A stretch of 64,000 nucleotides of DNA from assembly GCA_023105745.1 (NCBI GenBank), contig JALGQZ010000014.1:2079888-2143887 (forward strand), given 5' to 3'. This document shows, in pieces, positions 1-10,825 of the stretch (positions within the stretch are counted from its first letter, which is position 1; every line of letters starts with the position of its first letter). The stretch comes from Austropuccinia psidii. Lineage: Eukaryota; Basidiomycota; Pucciniomycetes; Pucciniales; Sphaerophragmiaceae. Below the pieces are notes generated by a model that saw only the letters and a list, made by a program, of their open reading frames with translations, did no database searches and was not told where the DNA came from. The translations under genes were made by a program, and so were the position numbers.

Positions 1-1161
1 AAAAAACTCAAGAAATTTGTTTTCCAATGACCCACCATTCAGCAACATGAAGGTAAATGCCTCTTTTAAAAAATTCAGAATGAATTTTCATTATGGTTCA
101 ATTTTTTTCTTTATTTATTCCTATGACTACCAGAAGAGGTTTCCAATACTCGATAAAATCAGATAGAGGTATACTCAGAAGTGGAAATTATTCCATAAAA
201 GGGAAAAGAAAGGAAAAAATCCCCAGTAGAACAGAATCCACACAAGAAAAGTCATTGAGATGCCTATTATTTCTGAGCGAGAATTGGAAATAAGTATGAA
301 TCCTTCAATTAGAAATGAATAAAATTTAGAAGGCTCAAATAGAAATATATGTGAGCCAATAAAAACAGTATTACACAGTATATAAAGATAAAGATTGACA
401 AATGTTACCCCAAATCCACATAGGCATGATGAACTCTTGGAACATTCTCAATGAATTAATTCAAGAGGAGCAAATAGTAAGATTATCCAATGTATGGAAT
501 ACAATATAATCCAAACCTCAAATAAAAAAAATAAAGGAATACAACAACAAAAAGAGAGAGGAAAGAAAATTAGAAGCCGCAGTAGCTTATACCAGAAAGC
601 ATCAAGTCAACAAAACTCCCCAAGAAGGGAAGAAGAACAAGAAAAGGAGCTTGCAGAAACCATACTAAACCAACCACAGGATCCCCAGAATCCAAAACAA
701 TTCCATGGACAATGTTTTAAACATGGCCATAACCTTGATGAAATTTGAGGACAAAGATAAACAAAGAATGTGACAACCATCTTTCCCAAAGAAATAACTT
801 TGTCTCCTGATGTTTTAAATACTTCATCAGAGAATAAAAAGAGAATATCACCACTAAATGACATTAAAAATACTTTATTATCATTAGAAGAAATAAATAA
901 CAGTCTATTATCCTTATCCCAAATTTTTGTAAAAAATAAGAAAGAAATAGACAATATCAAATTTGTGGTTTAAAATAACAAACCAAAGAATTTAATTAAT
1001 AATAATAAGAAATTAATAAAAAGAAAAAACGAGCTCTATATACATATCAAAGAAATTAAAGAAACAATATAACAATAAATTATGACCAGATTATAGATAA
1101 TTTTACAGAAAAACTAAACAAATTATCAATATCTGTTCAAGGATTTTTAGAAAAGACTTCC
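1..1161 (+). pseudogene. Gypsy relic C, fragment 1 (leader and gag N-terminus)
   Basis: This is the 5' internal part of a decayed Ty3/Gypsy element. It aligns by eye with 28310-29470 of relic D and with 15060-16250 of element B. The gag start MTTRRG.. is readable from 123, but stops and small indels break the frame repeatedly. Short pieces resembling B gag remain near 494-748 and 770-973. A GAAG/GTAAAT splice donor at 52/53 and a CTACCAG acceptor ending at 133 are retained (see element B). The fragment ends at 1161, where element A inserted, and continues at 10826. The element's 5' LTR would lie upstream of the window. It is non-functional. Confidence 0.85.
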
Positions 1162-2592
1162 TGTCAGGATGATACTATGATAAAGGTATAACTAGGCTAA
1201 TTACAACTTTAACTGTGTATGTGACACGGCAGAAAATGATTAAAAAAGATTTATAAAGGTTTTATAATAAGATAAAAGGGTTCTACTATTGAGAAATAGT
1301 GGTGGTGAGCGCTATTGAGAACCCTGGGTGCAGGCTTTATCTGTTGGATTACAATAATAAAGTCTACAATAATTAAAGATTATAATTATACCTGATTATT
1401 TAACCAAGAGTAAAACTGTTTTTGACAGTTTACTACGTAGGTTATTCAAGAGCAGGATGAGGAAAGGATTTTTGCTGTGAAAAGCCCTCCTTTTATCCTG
1501 AAATTGGGGTGAAAAGGCTGCTAGACCTTTCCACGTAGAGGAAGTGAAGATTTTTCACTCTCTATGACAGGCTTGTGGTTTGCAAACAGCCTGTATACCC
1601 TGTATTGGGCTCAGATGTGGTTTTGAAACCACATCTGGGCAGTTTTCACCAATACAGGGTGAACATTTTCATCTGGGGACCTCACAGCCTGATTCTGACG
1701 TGTATGACACGTAGAATGCTGTACAGAAACTGTATGGGACCCCAGTATTGACTGACATATGAGGTATTGAAGTAAAAACATGCTTCTTTGTCTATTTGAC
1801 ACCTCATATTCATGGTTATGGGATATTATCCCATGGTAAGGCTGTATCTGACAGCAAGTGGGATTTTGACCTTAAAATGGTCATAACTCTGTCAGTTTTT
1901 GAGATATCAAGCTCAACGTTGGTTCATTGAATAGCTCTGTATGAGCTCTACACAATGGTACCCAACTTGACATGGTTATCATTAAATATGACAAAGCTAT
2001 CCCATGTACAAGTATTTTTGTACATTGGCGTGGTCTGGTCAAAAAGCTGTATTAAGCTTGTTTGGCCAATAACTTCTGTTGTAGTTGAGTTATGAGGAAA
2101 TGGATGGCACCATCAGATAGCCCTGATTGTGCTCTTTCGAAAAAGACCCCACCTCAGGTATCTCACACTAAAACTGTAAAAGTTAGATGAGAGGTGAATG
2201 TTTTGTTCACCCTTATTTGGTCTGAATTTGACCATAACTCAAGTAATACTGGTGCTAGCTCAGTTTGGCTGGTACCATTGGATAGCCCTGGCTTAGAGCT
2301 TCATTTTGAGTACCCATTTGATGGGGTTAAGCCTCTCCTTCTAGATTTTAGATGAGAGGTGAAAATTAAGGTTTATGCTCAGAAATAACTTTGAGCAGGA
2401 ATAACTTTTTTATTTCTTGTCCTATGGTGATGGGACTTATATTTTCAGGAAGAGGTAAGTTTCCTCTTTCCTTTGATACCTTTTGAGCTAATTTGGCTCA
2501 GCTCCATGTTTTGGTGGTATTTTGGCTATACCATTGGTTTATGGTATTTTGGCTGTCATGCTTGTGCTCTGGTTTTGAGTCACAGGCTGACA
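1162..2592 (-). repeat. Element A 3' LTR
   Basis: This 1431-bp repeat is nearly identical to 9395-10825. Its short inverted ends are TGTCAG/CTGACA. It contains several degenerate copies of a module with ATAACTC followed some 40-60 bp later by ACCATTGGATAGCCCTG-like sequence (about 1879, 2089 and 2231, with a weak fourth near 2401). A TGAGTCA motif lies at 2576-2582 next to the end. Confidence 0.95.
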
Positions 2593-2612
2593 TACCCTCC
2601 CTCTAAAAAAGG
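2593..2612 (-). other. Element A polypurine tract
   Basis: Read on the minus strand, an A/G-rich tract containing AGAGGGAGGG lies directly upstream of the 3' LTR. This is the expected place for the primer of plus-strand DNA synthesis. Position and composition are the only evidence. Confidence 0.7.
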
Positions 2613-2616
2613 CTCA

Positions 2617-5600
2617 TCATTGATGAGACTGTTCAGTCCTCCTAGAGGCTCTGAATCTCCTTAAATGGAGGTTCCCATCTGGTATGGCATCCTCTGCCAA
2701 CCATTTGTCTTTGTCAGCTGTCTGGTTCTTGAATCTGACTAGATATTGTCTCTGATCTTTCCCATTAAGTCTGATTTTTCTGGCCCTGATGATTTTACTC
2801 ACAGGTCCAGGAGAGTCTTCTACTTCCACTATTTCTGGTGGAGTGGTGTTCTTCTTCCTGGAGGGGAATTTATCCTCCTCTGTTTGGAAGTAGGGTTTGA
2901 CCAGGCTCACTGGAAAGACTGGGTGTTTCCTAGAAAACTCCTCAGTGAGCTTGACCTCTACTGCATTCTTCCCTATCAACTTAATGATATTGAAGGGCCC
3001 TACAAATGAGTCTCTCATTTTCTTGGGTCCTTTGAGATTGTTAAAGTTCAGTGTAGACACTAACACCTGGTCCCCTTCCTTGAAGTCAGGTTCCATATGT
3101 GATTTGTCCCACCTCTGCTTATTATACTCTTTGGCCTCAGCTATGCATTTGGCAGCAGTATCACAGGCTTTCTTCCAAATATCATGGAAGTCTTTGGCTG
3201 TGGGGTGGATGGTCAGAAGATTTTTCTTCAAGTGATCCACAGGTAACAGGGGATTCCACCCTTTCTCTACCAGTGCAGGTGTTTTTCCTGTGGTAGAGTG
3301 CTGGCTTGTATTATAAGCCAGTTGGACTGCTGGTAAGAGGGTGACCCAATCATGGGTATATCCCTCATGGTCCTTGTATTCCATGCCATAGGCACAGAAC
3401 CTCCTGAGGATGTCCTCCATTGTTTGGATCATCCTCTCAGCTAGGCCATCTGTTTGTGGATGGTAAGCTGTGGAGAAAGCAAGCTTGGTGCCAAGCATGT
3501 CATATAAATTGGTCCAAAAATCAGATGTGAATTTTGGGTCCTTGTAACTGATTATGATCTTAGGGACTCCACAGGTGGATATGATGTTATTCCAAAATAA
3601 CAGAGCAGTGTCCATGGCTGTGTCCTCTTTATGGCATGGTAGACATCTCATGATCTTGCTGAACCTATCAACTATGATTAAGCAGGCATTGTAGTTTTCT
3701 TTGCCTCCTGGGACAAGTCCTGTGACCCAGTCCATGTTGATGGTTTCCCATGGGTGCTTGGGTTCTTCTATGTGTTGAAGCAACCCATATTTCTTCCCAT
3801 GCTTTCTATTTGCCTTTTGGCATCTTTCACAAGTGTTGATGTATTCACTCAACTCTTGCTCCCACTTGGGCCACCAAGCTGTGCTTGCTACCCTCTCTTT
3901 AGTCCTGTCCTCACTCATGCCTCCCATGTAGGGGCAGTCATGGCATTCCTGCAGGATTAAAGAGATGTGGTCTCTGTCTATCACTGTGAGTGCACTGGTG
4001 TGCTTTTCTCTGTGATAAATCAGGCCATCTATAAGGAAGAATTTATTGTCCTTATAGGCCCTCAACCAGGGTTCCTCCAGCTGGGTTTCCAGTTCTGGGC
4101 TCCTGTATTTTTGTTGAAGGAGTTGGAGTAGTATGCTACACTGTTTGTGTTTAGCATAAGATTTCAGTACTGCATTGAAAAATTCATTGTGCAATTCTGA
4201 GGAACTTATTCCCAGTATGGGGGTTTCTGTCCCTTCTGAATCAGTGTTTCCACTGTCAAGGGTACCACTACCTGGTGCCCATTCAGAGAATCTGAAGTTT
4301 TTCTTCCTATTTATTTCCATAAAATGGATAGGAATTTTTGCAGCAACTTCAGGGTCATAAGCTGGATTGCTTTTGACATTGTCCAGTGGCCATCTGCTAA
4401 GGCCATCTGCATTGGTATGGCTTTTACCTTCCTTGTATATGATGGTCATGTTCCCTCTATACTCCTGGATGGCTATTTGCCATCTCAGCATGTGTCTATT
4501 AGTAGTCTTCATGTTTAGTAAAGACTTCAAGGCTGTGCAGTCTGTGTAGACTTCAAAGACTGCACCCTCCAAATAATAATGGAGTTTTTCTAGAGCCCAG
4601 ACTAGACATAGACATTCTGTCTGGGTGGCCCCATACCTGGCTTCTGAATCTTTCAGCTTCCTGGAGATGTAACATATTACACCTTCTCTTGGTTCACCAT
4701 CCACAATTTGTCTTTGGTGAAGGGCTGCTCCCAAGCCTTGGCTGCATGCTGCATCTATATATAACTTGAATGGTAGTTCAAAGTCAGGCAAGATGAGCAC
4801 AGGTGCATTTGTGAGTTCATATTTGATCCTCTCATATGGGTCCCTCCTTTCCTTGGTTATTTAAAAAACTACATCCTTTGAGCATAACTTGTATAAACTA
4901 CTAGTTATGTGAGCAAAGTTTTTGATGTGGTTTCTATAGTAGCTAGAAAATCCAAGGAAAGATTGCATCTCTTTGATGTTCTTTGGTACTGGCTTTTGCA
5001 GTACTGCTGCTACTTTGTTCTGGTCAATTGCCAGACTAAGGCCTGAGACTTTGTGTCCTAGAGCTAGTAGCTCTTGTTGGCCAAAATTACACTTTTTAAG
5101 TGAAATTTTCAGATTGATGGGTGTACATTTACTTAGCACTCTGTCTATGTATTGTACATGGTCTTCCCATGTCTCTGAGTATATAATGATATCATCAATA
5201 TACACTACCATCCAGCCTTCCATTATTTCTTCTTGAAATATGGTGTCCATCATCCTTTGGAAGTGGGCTGGTGCATTCTTGATGCCAAATGGCATCCTGG
5301 TGTACTCATATATGCCCATATGGCATATTATTCTGAGTAATTTCATGGAGTTTGGTTTAACTCCATTTTGGTGGAAGCCCTTCATACAATCCATCTTGGT
5401 TATGTATTTGGCTTTGGCCAATTTATCCAAGGCATGAGGTATCCTTGGTATAGGATACCTGTTTGCTTTTGTGTAGTTGTTCAGGGCTCTGAAGTCTCCA
5501 CACAATCTAGACTTGCCATCATGCCAGGTGATTAGGACAGGAGTGGTGATTTCCACTATTTCATTATGTCCAATCTTCCTAATGACATCCATGTCCAGGA

Positions 5601-8472
5601 GTTCATTGATATGTTTCTCAATCTCTTTCCTGGTCTCCAGACTTGCTGGGTAAGGAGGTCTCCTTAACATGGGTGGATAAGGCCTTTCTACATCCAGATA
5701 TAGTTCTATATCATGTCCTTTGATCTTGCCTAATGGTTCTTCACCAATGGCAAATGCTGGTCTATTCTTCCTCAGCATCTTCAGTAAACTTAGCTTTTGT
5801 TTACTGGTGAGGGTAGTGCTAAACTGTCCCTCTCTGAATTCTTTCAGAAGTTCTTCCAGTGGGTCCTGAGAAGATATCTGGTATATATCAAGAGAAAATT
5901 TCTTTTCCTTGTTAGTACCAATGGTAATATGCCTATTTTTACTGTTGTAAATATCTATGCCATACATCCTCTGGTAATCTGTTCCCAGTAAAAACCCTTG
6001 GATGTGGGCATCTTCAAGCACTACAAACTCTGGGTTGAGTCTGATATTACCTTTTCTGTGGGGTATAATTATCTCTTTGATAATTGTCCCAATAGAGGTC
6101 ATCTTTCCAGATGCACTCTTAAAGTTCTTTGCCCTGGTGGGCAAGAGTTCTTTTTCCCAGTTTGGAAAGTGGTTATCCAGATAATTTCTGGCCACTATGG
6201 AGCAGTGTGCTCCACTGTCAATGATCAGTGGGTGCTGAGCATTGTCAATACATACAGTCATTTTTGTGGCTGTTCCATGTATATATGCCATTCCTTTGGT
6301 TGGTGTAACCAGGAATGTTTGTGCATCTTGTGTATGTTTACACAAGTTCTTGTTGGAAGTGTCTTGTGGCATGCCTGCTTCCAACTGTATATCCTGGATT
6401 TCTAGTGGGGTTTCCTCTTGGTATTCCACTAGAAATTCCTCTCTTGGGTCTTGATCCTCATCAGATGGTTCTCTAATGGCATCACCCATAGAGTCTGATT
6501 CAGAATCCTCTGTTGGAGGTTCTTCTTCAGGGACTTTTTCTATAGCATAGACTTTCTTCCTTGCTTTTGGACAGTTGTTGGCATAGTGGTCTGTTGAACC
6601 ACAATTGTGACAAGAATTCTTCTTCTTTGCCACTTCTGCCACTCTTTCTCTGGGTTTGTCTTTAAACTCTACCCTGAAAGGTTGTTTCTCTTTGAAACTA
6701 TTGCTTCTATATGGGGTGAATTTCCCTATATTAGTCCTTTTCCTTATGTCTTGTAAGGTATTGGCTATATCATCTAGAGTGCAATTTTGGTTGCATCTGC
6801 ACTTTACTGCATGCTCTAGTTCTCCTGGCAGTTGTGTCAGAGGTTTATGATTCCTCATTTGAATGTTCATTTGAGGATCAATGGCTTTAAGTCTTTTAGA
6901 CTGTCTAAGACACCACTCATATGGATCTTTGTCCACAGAGTATTTGTCATTTTCAAATGACATGGTCTTTTGCCATATCCAAGTTCCATTACTGTACTTT
7001 TGGATTATATGACTCTTCCACCATGGCCAACTTCTTCTGCCATAGATTTCTTTCATTTCAGTGTACCATATACTTGCATGACCTTTAAATGCAGTATTCA
7101 GTCTAGCAGTAATCCAGTAATCTGGTATGCTTGGTACATCAATGAAGAGTCCATCAATATAATCTATGAGCTCCATATGATCATATTCTCCTGATCCAGA
7201 GAATTTGGGCCAGTTTGAGGCCTCAGGAAGCTGTTTCAAGGCTTCCTTCTCTGAATAAGACATGCCATCTCCATCCTGGCATTGTGATGGAGATCTTGCC
7301 TTATTCAACAACATGGCATCTGGTTTGATGTCATCTGGTTGATATGGATTCTCCATAGCTTGGCCTTGTGGTTGGGGCTTTAAGCTATGGTAGGCATCAA
7401 ACAATTTGTTGATGTCTTGGTTCAGACACTCCCTGTCCCTGCTGCTATGGTGTTGTTCTTCAGAGACTTGATTCAGTCTCTTGTTGGTTTCTTCAGAGGC
7501 TTTGCTTAGTTGAGCATATACTTCCTGAAGGTTTTTAATTATCTGCTCCAATGAGGCTTCAGTTTTTCTCATCCTCTCTTGGGCAGCTGCAAATTCTGCA
7601 GCCTGCTTTGCAGATTGCTCAGCATATTGGGACATTTGCAACCACAGTGTGTCACTGTTGATGTTGCTCTCAGATGTGATAATGTTATTTTCAGTCTGAG
7701 TGGGGGTAATGTTTCTATTACTAGGACTACTGATTCTAGGGTGGTTTACAACTACTTCTGGTTCTTGTGTACTTCTTTTACCAAATCTAACAGCTTCTGG
7801 ATCATGGGGTCTGACTCTTTCCTCCTCTGGTTGAAGGAGGCTTTGTTCTTGCCCTTGTTGCCTTGTCTTCTCCTGGAAACTTCCTGGAATTGTGAAGAAT
7901 GGTGACTCTTGGCCACTGATCTGCTGGTTTCTGAATGGTGTGAAGCCACTGGAGAGCTGATTTGGCTTGCTCCTTGTGAACCTGAAGGAATCTGAGTAGG
8001 CCCTGTCTGGGTTAACTGTTCTTCTATAGCTTGGATAGTGGCTTGATTCTCCCTTATCCTCTGTGCCCTTGCCTCCAGGAGTCTGTGCTGCCTGGTAGGG
8101 TTCCAACCCTTGGTGATTACCATAAGGTCCTTGAAGTCTATCTCTTTGAGACAGATCTTCTGGCAACTTGATCCCAGTTCTGCCCAGTGAGTTTCTAGGT
8201 TGAACCTCTTGTTGTCCATGCTCCATTGAAACAAATCTTTGAGGAGTTGGTGGATTTGAAGAACTTGATCCATATCCTTCCAGTCCTCTGGTTTGAGGTT
8301 TCTGTTGAATTGGAGTGTGAATGGCAAGGTTGATATTATCTCCCTCATTGTTTTGCCATCCACCACTGTGTCCAATGTGTCTTCTTTCAGGTCTTCTGGT
8401 TCTAGACATTCCTGCTCTATCCTCTGGCTGGTTCCTTTGGAAGCCAAGGTCTCTGAGGTATGCAGGGGACAT
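2617..8472 (-). pseudogene. Element A gag-pol polyprotein (one internal stop)
   Basis: A single reading frame runs from an ATG at 8472 to the stop at 2617, interrupted only by TAA at 4861-4863. Gag has a Q/S-rich N-terminus (which overlaps the accessory ORF), a coiled coil, a capsid-like region and a CCHC knuckle ([14 protein letters not shown], residue ~620). The aspartic protease has IIDSGAHC (~749) and the RT has VVYIDDII (~1088). After the stop come RNase H ([21 protein letters not shown]), the integrase zinc region, the integrase core ([21 protein letters not shown]) and a chromodomain-like tail (YLVRFKN..DKWL). Two integrase residues are lost. Element B reads AGHLSEDRT where A has MGGMSEDRT (zinc His to Gly). 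B reads [10 protein letters not shown] where A has [10 protein letters not shown] (catalytic Asp to Tyr). The initiator ATG lies inside the predicted accessory intron. This copy is not functional on its own. Confidence 0.93.
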
Positions 8473-8820
8473 ATCAGTGTTTGCAAGCAGTCAAAAACTT
8501 TATGTTCTTAGGGTATTTACCTTTGACTGTGCCTTGTAAAAATTTGTTATCTGCTGATTTGGGCAGTTTGCCTTTGGAGGTTACAACTGGGTTAATAATT
8601 GTAATCTTCCCTGTACAAGTGGTTAAGGTTGGTTTACCTTGTATTGAAGCAGAGTTTCGTGGTTTTCTACTCCTCTGAGTGGCTATTGGTGTCCACTTCT
8701 TGTCTGTAATGAGGCCTTCACTAAGCCTTTTTCCTTTACCCTTTCTGCCCTCTGGTTCTGAGGGTGTCACTGGTGTGTTGGCCTGTGACTGGGTTTCAAG
8801 TGGGATGTAGTTTTCTTCCA
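7752..8820 (-). CDS. Element A spliced accessory ORF overlapping gag
   Basis: I predict two coding exons, 8820-8521 and 8452-7752, joined across a 68-nt intron (8520-8453; donor AAAG/GTAAAT, acceptor CCTCAG). Exon 1 follows a good acceptor (TTGATTCAG ending at 8821) and is Lys/Ser/Thr-rich. Splicing keeps the frame (phase 1) and gives about 333 residues. The exon 2 product has a helical, Trp-containing segment ([31 protein letters not shown]) and a basic C-terminus ([22 protein letters not shown]). It resembles a very common annotated A. psidii protein as I remember it. It lies in a different frame from gag-pol over about 700 bp, and the overlapping gag-pol frame there is low complexity. I see no ATG at the 5' end; it may come from an upstream leader exon. 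No function is known to me. Confidence 0.6.
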
Positions 8821-9375
8821 CTGAATCAAAACAGGAAAAAGAGGGCTTATGTCAGTTAAGACTTCTTAAAAGGCTGGTTTTGCACGTCTAAGAATGGCCT
8901 CTGGGCTTGTATATTATTACAGTATGCCCTTGTATAATGACAGTGTAATTGAATTAACAATTTCACGTCAAAAATACAGCTTATGGTGTCCTGTCACACT
9001 GTTTGTGTGTCAGTATCCCTCAGATACACTTGTGGTTTGCAAGTGTATTCTGTAAAAAGTGGTTTGTATACAAGTGTTATTGAATTAACAATACACTTGA
9101 CCACGCCTCAACTGATGGTTTTTCAGTCAAGAATACAGGACTTTATTAGTGGCTTATGTGTTTTTATATGCAAAACACGCCAAAAATAATAAATTACTGT
9201 GGGTGTTAACCATGTAAAAAATACTCTTATAATATGAGTATATATAAAAAAAAGGTAAAAATATATAAAATATATATTTTTAAATAGAAATTACGCCTAA
9301 AAAGGATAAAAAAATGGTTAATAAGTCTTAAAACAGAGAAAAGACTTACTTGTAAGGTCCAAAAAAAGTCAAAAA

Positions 9376-9394
9376 CACGGCCAGGCCCCCAAAA
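9376..9394 (-). other. Element A primer-binding site
   Basis: Directly after the 5' LTR on the minus strand the sequence reads TTTTGGGGGCCTGGCCGTG. It contains TGG, as a site for a tRNA ending in CCA would, and is nearly identical to the sites of element B and relic D. The first bases TGGGGGC match the known tRNA-Pro type PBS, but I cannot assign the tRNA with confidence. Confidence 0.75.
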
Positions 9395-10825
9395 TGTCAG
9401 GATGATACTATGATAAAGGTATAACTAGGCTAATTACAACTTTAACTGTGTATGTGACACGGCAGAAAATGATTAAAAAAGATTTATAAAGGTTTTATAA
9501 TAAGATAAAAGGGTTCTACTATTGAGAAATAGTGGTGGTGAGCGCTATTGAGAACCCTGGGTGCAGGCTTTATCTGTTGGATTACAATAATAAAGTCTAC
9601 AATAATTAAAGATTATAATTATACCTGATTATTTAGCCAAGAGTAAAACTGTTTTTGACAGTTTACTACGTAGGTTATTCAAGAGAAGGATGAGGAAAGG
9701 ATTTTTGCTGTGAAAAGCCCTCCTTTTATCCTGAAATTGGGGTGAAAAGGCTGCTAGACCTTTCCACGTAGAGGAAGTGAAGATTTTTCACTCTCTATGA
9801 CAGGCTTGTGGTTTGCAAACAGCCTGTATACCCTGTATTGGGCTCAGATGTGGTTTTGAAACCACATCTGGGCAGTTTTCACCAATACAGGGTGAACATT
9901 TTCATCTGGGGACCTCACAGCCTGATTCTGACGTGTATGACGCGTAGAATGCTGTACAGAAACTGTATGGGACCCCAGTATTGACTGAAATATGAGGTAT
10001 TGAAGTAAAAACATGCTTCTTTGTCTATTTGACACCTCATATTCATGGTTATGGGATATTATCCCATGGTAAGGCTGTATCTGACAGCAGGTGGGATTTT
10101 GACCTTAAAATGGTCATAACTCTGTCAGTTTTTGAGATATCAAGCTCAACGTTGGTTCATTGAATAGCTCTGTATGAGCTCTACACAATGGTACCCAACT
10201 TGACATGGTTATCATTAAATATGACAAAGTTATCCCATGTACAAGTATTTTTGTACATTGGCGTGGTCTGGTCAAAAAGCTGTATTAAGCTTGTTTGGCC
10301 AATAACTTCTGTTGTAGTTGAGTTATGAGGAAATGGATGGAACCATCAGATAGCCCTGATTGTGCTCTTTCGAAAAAGACCCCACCTCAGGTATCTCACA
10401 CTAAAACTGTAAAAGTTAGATGAGAGGTGAATGTTTTGTTCACCCTTATTTGGTCTGAATTTGACCATAACTCAAGTAATACTGGTGCTAGCTCAGTTTG
10501 GCTGGTACCATTGGATAGCCCTGGCTTAGAGCTTCATTTTGAGTACCCATTTGATGGGGTTAAGCCTCTCCTTCTAGATTTCAGATGAGAGGTGAAAATT
10601 AAGGTTTATGCTCAGTAATAACTTTGAGCAGGAATAACTTTGTTATTTCTTGTCCTATGGTGATGGGACTTATATTTTCAGGAAGAGGTGAGTTTCCTCT
10701 TTCTTTTGATACCTTTTGAGCTAATTTGGCTCAGCTCCATGTTTTGGTGGTATTTTGGCTATACCATTGGTTTATGGTATCTTGGCTGTCATGCTTGTGC
10801 TCTGGTTTTGAGTCACAGGCTGACA
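9395..10825 (-). repeat. Element A 5' LTR
   Basis: This is the 1431-bp partner of 1162-2592. In the element's orientation it should carry the promoter and the start of the transcript. AT-rich TATAAA-like stretches occur near 9480-9500 on the minus strand, but I cannot choose the true promoter. TGAGTCA is present at 10809-10815. Confidence 0.95.

Larger units (their letters stand above)
1162..10825 (-). mobile_element. Element A: full-length Ty3/Gypsy LTR retrotransposon
   Basis: This is a complete 9664-bp element in reverse orientation. Two direct LTRs of 1431 bp each lie at 1162-2592 and 9395-10825; both begin TGTCAG and end CTGACA on the plus strand. The flanks carry a perfect 5-bp target duplication, CTTCC, at 1157-1161 and 10826-10830. 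On the minus strand the order is 5' LTR, PBS, spliced accessory ORF, gag-protease-RT-RNase H-integrase, purine tract and 3' LTR. By eye the LTRs differ at about 13 positions (roughly 99% identical), so the insertion is young. Its GC content is visibly higher than the surrounding AT-rich DNA. It interrupts relic C. The copy cannot be autonomous because of an in-frame stop and integrase lesions. Confidence 0.95.

Noticed and set aside
1611..1802. 63-codon minus-strand frames inside both element A LTRs (also 9844-10035)
   Set aside because: They are identical because the LTRs are recent duplicates; no domain and no independent conservation.
2746..4549. Plus-strand frames of 60-112 codons opposite element A pol
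   Set aside because: They are antisense shadows of a strong pol frame, with no recognisable protein character.
7752..8472. Programmed ribosomal frameshift from the accessory frame into gag-pol
   Set aside because: I saw no evident slippery heptamer before the accessory stop, and the two frames have separate starts explained by intron retention or splicing.
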